Source: Mycobacterium sp. 852002-51057_SCH5723018
GTDB taxonomy: Bacteria > Actinomycetota > Actinomycetes > Mycobacteriales > Mycobacteriaceae
Length of the DNA stretch: 64,000 nt
Reading direction: 5' to 3'
Assembly (NCBI RefSeq): GCF_001667035.1
Contig: NZ_LZIR01000004.1
Coordinates: 124,001-188,000 of the forward strand
In this document: positions 61,472 to 64,000 of the stretch, in pieces
How positions within the stretch are numbered: the first letter of the stretch is position 1
Layout: each line of letters opens with the position of its first letter
Position numbers and translations under genes: made by a program
Notes under the pieces: model-generated
What the model saw: the letters and a program-made list of their open reading frames with translations, nothing else
Databases searched by the model: none
What the model was told of the DNA's origin: nothing

Positions 61472-62566
61472 TTATCTCGCACCGCCCCGCAACCGTTCAA
61501 CGGCAAGCCGGCCCGCGCCGACGTGTTGCGAGTTGGGCAGCGAATCGGGGTCGATCACCGCAGCGACGGCGGCCTCTGGGCCGGTCACCAAGGCGGTGTC
61601 CGGCGGCAGCCCGCGCTTAAGCAAGGCCAGCGCCACCGGTCCGAGGTCCACATGGTCGACCACGGTTCCGAGGCGTCCGACGGCGCGACCGCCGGCGAGC
61701 ACCGCATCACCCGTCGAGGGCCGTTCGACCGAGCCGTCGAGGTGCAACAGCACCAGCATCCGGGGCGGCCTGCCCAGGTTGTGCACCCGCGCGACGGTCT
61801 CCTGTCCGCGGTAGCAGCCCTTGTCCAGGTGCACGGCGCCCTCGCCGGGGCCACCGATCCAGCCGACCTCGTGCGGGATCGTGCGCTCGTCGGTGTCGAC
61901 GCCGAGCCGGGGCCGCAGCGCCGCCACCCGGTGGGCTTCGTAGGTCCATACCCCGGCCGGGCGCACGCCGGCCCCGGCCAACCGACCGCGCCAGCCGGCC
62001 GCCTCGTCGCGCGGTACCAGCAGATCCAGCTCGATTGCGCCGGCGGGCGCGCCGGGCATCCGCCGCACAAATCCGTCGCCGGTCACCGGAACCGCGCTCG
62101 CCTCGCCGGGCAGCGCGTCCAGGCCGAGCGCGTCGAGCACCGCCCGGTCGGCCAGCCGCGGACCGAGCAGCGACAGCACCGCGGTGTCGGCGCCGGCAGG
62201 CGTGACCTCCGACCAGAACACCATCTTGCGCAGGTACGCCAGCAGCGGGTCGCCCCGCCACGGTTCGGTGTCGAGGTAGGTCGCTTCGCCCAGCTCCGTC
62301 TGGATCCAGTGGTCCTCGACCCGGCCCTGGCCGTCGAGGCTGAGGTTTTGCGTGCTGGCGCCCTCGGGGAGCTCGCTCACGTCTTGGGTGGAGATGCTGT
62401 GCAGCCAGGTCTGCCGGTCCTTGCCGGTCAAAGTGAGCACCGCGCGATGCGAGCGGTCGACCACCGCCGCATCGGTTTCGGCCGCTCGCTGCTCGCCCAG
62501 GGGATCGCCGTAATGCCATACGGCGCCGGCGTCGGGTCCGGAATCGGGCGCTTCAACTGGGTTCAT
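61472..62566 (-). CDS. Folate-binding YgfZ/GcvT-like protein
   Basis: 364-aa member of the YgfZ (IBA57) family, counterpart of Rv0811c. The signature DKGCYRGQETVAR (KGCYxGQE) is near residue 250 and carries the conserved Cys. These tetrahydrofolate-binding proteins help build or repair Fe-S clusters. ATG at 62566. It is divergent from the PabC-like gene. Assignment at family level is secure. Confidence 0.93.
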   Translation of the reverse strand: MNPVEAPDSGPDAGAVWHYGDPLGEQRAAETDAAVVDRSHRAVLTLTGKDRQTWLHSISTQDVSELPEGASTQNLSLDGQGRVEDHWIQTELGEATYLDTEPWRGDPLLAYLRKMVFWSEVTPAGADTAVLSLLGPRLADRAVLDALGLDALPGEASAVPVTGDGFVRRMPGAPAGAIELDLLVPRDEAAGWRGRLAGAGVRPAGVWTYEAHRVAALRPRLGVDTDERTIPHEVGWIGGPGEGAVHLDKGCYRGQETVARVHNLGRPPRMLVLLHLDGSVERPSTGDAVLAGGRAVGRLGTVVDHVDLGPVALALLKRGLPPDTALVTGPEAAVAAVIDPDSLPNSQHVGAGRLAVERLRGGAR

Positions 62567-62659
62567 TTGCGCCGCTCCTCCTCATCGCTGCGTTCTGCAT
62601 CGTCGTCGGCGCGGTTCACACGTCAACTCTACGGAGTGCATTGGCTAGGCTCATCGTCC

Positions 62660-63547
62660 ATGGCAGGCCAGCTCGGTGTGATCGTCACCCTCGACGGCCA
62701 GGTGCATCCGCCAGGTGCGCCGCTGCTGCACGCCGACGATCTGGCGGCGGTCCGCGGCGACGGCGTTTTCGAGACGCTGCTGATCCGCGACGGCCGGGCC
62801 TGCTTGGTCGAGTCGCATCTGCAGCGGCTGGCCCAATCGGCGAAACTGATGGATCTGCCCTTGCCGGAGCTGGCGAGCTGGCGGCGTGCGATCGACGCGG
62901 CCACGCGACAGTGGGTCGAAGGCAGCGCCGACGAAGGCGCGATGCGCTTGATCTACAGCCGCGGCCGCGAGAGTGGCCCGACGGCACCGACCGCCTACGT
63001 GGTGGTCAACCCCGTGCCCGATCGGGTGGCCGAGGTTCGCCGCGACGGGCTCTGCGCGATCACCCTGGACCGCGGACTGCCGGCCAAGGGCGCCGATGCC
63101 ATGCCGTGGCTGCTGGCCGGCGCCAAGACGCTGTCGTACGCGGTCAACATGGCCGCCCTGCGCCATGCGGCCCGACAGGGCGCCGGCGATGTGATCTTCG
63201 TCAGCTCCGACGGCTACATCTTGGAAGGCCCCCGCTCGACGGTGGTGATCGCCACCGAGCCTGGATCGGGGGGCGATCCCTGCCTGCTGACACCGCCGCC
63301 CTGGTATCCCATCCTGCGCGGCACCACGCAGCAGGCGCTCTTCGAGGTGGCCCGGGCCAAGGGCTACGACTGCGACTACCGCGCGCTGCGCCCCGCGGAT
63401 CTGCAGGAGGCCCAAGGCGTTTGGCTGATATCGAGCATGACCCTGGCCGCCCGCGTGCACACGCTGGACGGCCGGCCGCTGCCGCGCTCTCCGATAGCCG
63501 CCGAATTCGCCGAACTGGTCGACGCGGCGATCGTCAGCGATCGCTGA
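62660..63547 (+). CDS. pabC: Aminodeoxychorismate lyase/class IV aminotransferase
   Basis: 295-aa fold-type IV PLP enzyme, counterpart of Rv0812. RGDGVFETLLIRDGRACLVESHLQRL is the typical N-terminal block. PLP Lys lies in LLAGAKTLSYAVNMAA, and the Glu block DGYILEGPRSTVV with LRGTTQQAL binds the phosphate. The family covers ADC lyase (folate pathway) and D- or branched-chain amino acid transaminases. The ATG at 62660 is preferred. The folate link to the divergent YgfZ-like gene is suggestive only. Confidence 0.87.
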   Translation: MAGQLGVIVTLDGQVHPPGAPLLHADDLAAVRGDGVFETLLIRDGRACLVESHLQRLAQSAKLMDLPLPELASWRRAIDAATRQWVEGSADEGAMRLIYSRGRESGPTAPTAYVVVNPVPDRVAEVRRDGLCAITLDRGLPAKGADAMPWLLAGAKTLSYAVNMAALRHAARQGAGDVIFVSSDGYILEGPRSTVVIATEPGSGGDPCLLTPPPWYPILRGTTQQALFEVARAKGYDCDYRALRPADLQEAQGVWLISSMTLAARVHTLDGRPLPRSPIAAEFAELVDAAIVSDR

Positions 63548-63560
63548 GCGCTGAATTCTG

Positions 63561-63598
63561 TTGTCGGCTCGCGGAATGGCAGGTACGGTCGGCCGTAC
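63561..63598 (+). promoter_or_regulatory. Promoter and palindrome of a putative small RNA
   Basis: TTGTCG (63561-63566), 17-nt spacer, TACGGT (63584-63589). A perfect palindrome GTACGG-TCGG-CCGTAC (63583-63598) overlaps the -10 and the predicted start, so the promoter may be regulated. Confidence 0.6.
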
Positions 63599-63770
63599 AC
63601 AAGGAAGGAGGTGGTCCGCGAAATTGATAGCTTCATGGACATGTGAGGTGGCTACCCGCTAGCTGCATTGGCTCGGAAGAGCCGGCGACACACGCGCGCT
63701 GGCGAATTCCCGGTAGCCACCCGGCCCCCGAGTTCCGATCTGTCCAATCGGAGAATCGCTCGGGGGCCGC
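63597..63770 (+). ncRNA. Putative structured small RNA with an 11-codon frame
   Basis: The predicted transcript starts AAGGAAGGAGG-rich, carries an 11-codon frame (GTG 63611 to TGA 63646, VVREIDSFMDM), then a 10-bp long-range stem (GGTGGCTACC 63647-63656 with GGTAGCCACC 63712-63721) enclosing a GGCTC-GGAA-GAGCC hairpin with a GNRA-type loop (63670-63683), and ends in a terminator-like stem. No gene follows on this strand, so it is probably a stand-alone RNA. The ribosome site abuts the GTG, so translation is uncertain. Confidence 0.55.
63723..63768. terminator. Long hairpin, likely terminator of the small RNA
   Basis: GGCCCCCGAG (63723-63732) pairs with CTCGGGGGCC (63759-63768); inside, CCGAT (63735-63739) pairs with ATCGG (63747-63751). 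There is no clear T-tract, as often in mycobacteria. It also lies just past the stop of the convergent gene. Confidence 0.65.
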
Positions 63771-63786
63771 TCCATGTCAGGGATCG

Positions 63787-64000
63787 CTACTGCCCTACCT
63801 TGCCGGCGATCTGCTCGGCGATGCGCCCGGCCTGACCGGGCTCGGCATCCGGTCCGCACACCAGCACGTCGATGACGACGTTCGAGGATGCGTGCAGCAC
63901 ATGGTGGCAGGCCCGGGTGCTGTCTGTTTGCGTTCGGGCCAGCGCGATCCTCGGCGGGCTGCCGGCGGCGTCCGCGAACTTCCATCCGGTGTTCTTGCCG
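63787..64000 (-). CDS. PknH-sensor-like exported protein, 3' end only
   Basis: Seventy-one codons of the C-terminus are in the window; the start lies beyond 64000. The visible segment has GWKFADAAG, then ACHHVLHASSNVVIDVLVCG and QAGRIAEQIAGKV, resembling the extracellular sensor domain of PknH and related lipoproteins (LppH-like). The two Cys residues would form one of that fold's disulfides. H37Rv has a fatty-acid-binding-like gene (Rv0813c) next at this place, so gene order differs here. Confidence 0.65.
   Translation of the reverse strand, partial: GKNTGWKFADAAGSPPRIALARTQTDSTRACHHVLHASSNVVIDVLVCGPDAEPGQAGRIAEQIAGKVGQ

Noticed and set aside
61415..63547. Open frame of 710 codons covering two opposite-strand genes
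   Set aside because: Its last 295 codons are the real PabC-like gene; the rest is antisense to the YgfZ-like gene and has the low-complexity composition of a GC-rich shadow frame.

Overview
The window is high-GC chromosomal DNA from a slow-growing Mycobacterium, most like the M. avium complex. From memory of the M. tuberculosis H37Rv map, the order purC, protease II, EmrB-type exporter, purS-purQ, encapsulin/DyP, M18 aminopeptidase, purL, CPBP protease, sterol-carrier-like gene, purF, purM, DUF3073, YgfZ-like, PabC-like follows Rv0780 to Rv0812. GTG starts, leaderless promoters (TAnnnT about 7 nt before the start codon) and large TetR/P450/SDR/MDR families also fit.

Layout. 0.1-10.7 kb: purC, intact protease II, a DoxX/TetR pair, an MFS exporter, an FAD dehydrogenase, purS and purQ. 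10.7-34.5 kb: a lipid and redox accessory region. It holds a WS/DGAT, a PlsC-type acyltransferase, a P450, a long minus-strand run (DUF427, VOC, TMEM175-like channel, haloacid dehalogenase, disulfide-oxidoreductase homologue, methyltransferase, cupin), two tandem TetR genes that share a TGGG-N8-CCCA operator with three neighbouring transcription units, a MOSC-flavoreductase-ferredoxin fusion, and the encapsulin/DyP nanocompartment beside a 58-bp tandem repeat and pepC. 34.5-37.5 kb: purL and a CPBP protease. 37.5-57.8 kb: an accessory island where H37Rv has only Rv0805 and cpsY. 57.8-63.5 kb: core genes again (sterol-carrier-like, purF, purM, DUF3073, YgfZ-like, PabC-like). The right end holds a probable small RNA and the 3' end of a PknH-sensor-like gene.

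The most unusual locus is a five-gene, end-to-end overlapping minus-strand operon in the island (49814 down to 40904): TPP enzyme, a 955-aa fusion of a catalase-like domain to an alpha-dioxygenase/cyclooxygenase-type heme domain, a nitroreductase-like protein, a patatin lipase and a second TPP enzyme. The order suggests lipid release, fatty-acid oxygenation, hydroperoxide turnover and TPP-dependent C-C cleavage, which would be a bacterial fatty-acid alpha-oxidation route. That function is inferred. A perfect 16-bp palindrome sits upstream of its first gene. The rest of the island holds a cyclase-ATPase regulator, a DUF305 lipoprotein, an M28 peptidase lipoprotein, two sulfite-oxidase-type molybdoenzymes and gene debris, including a truncated SDR.
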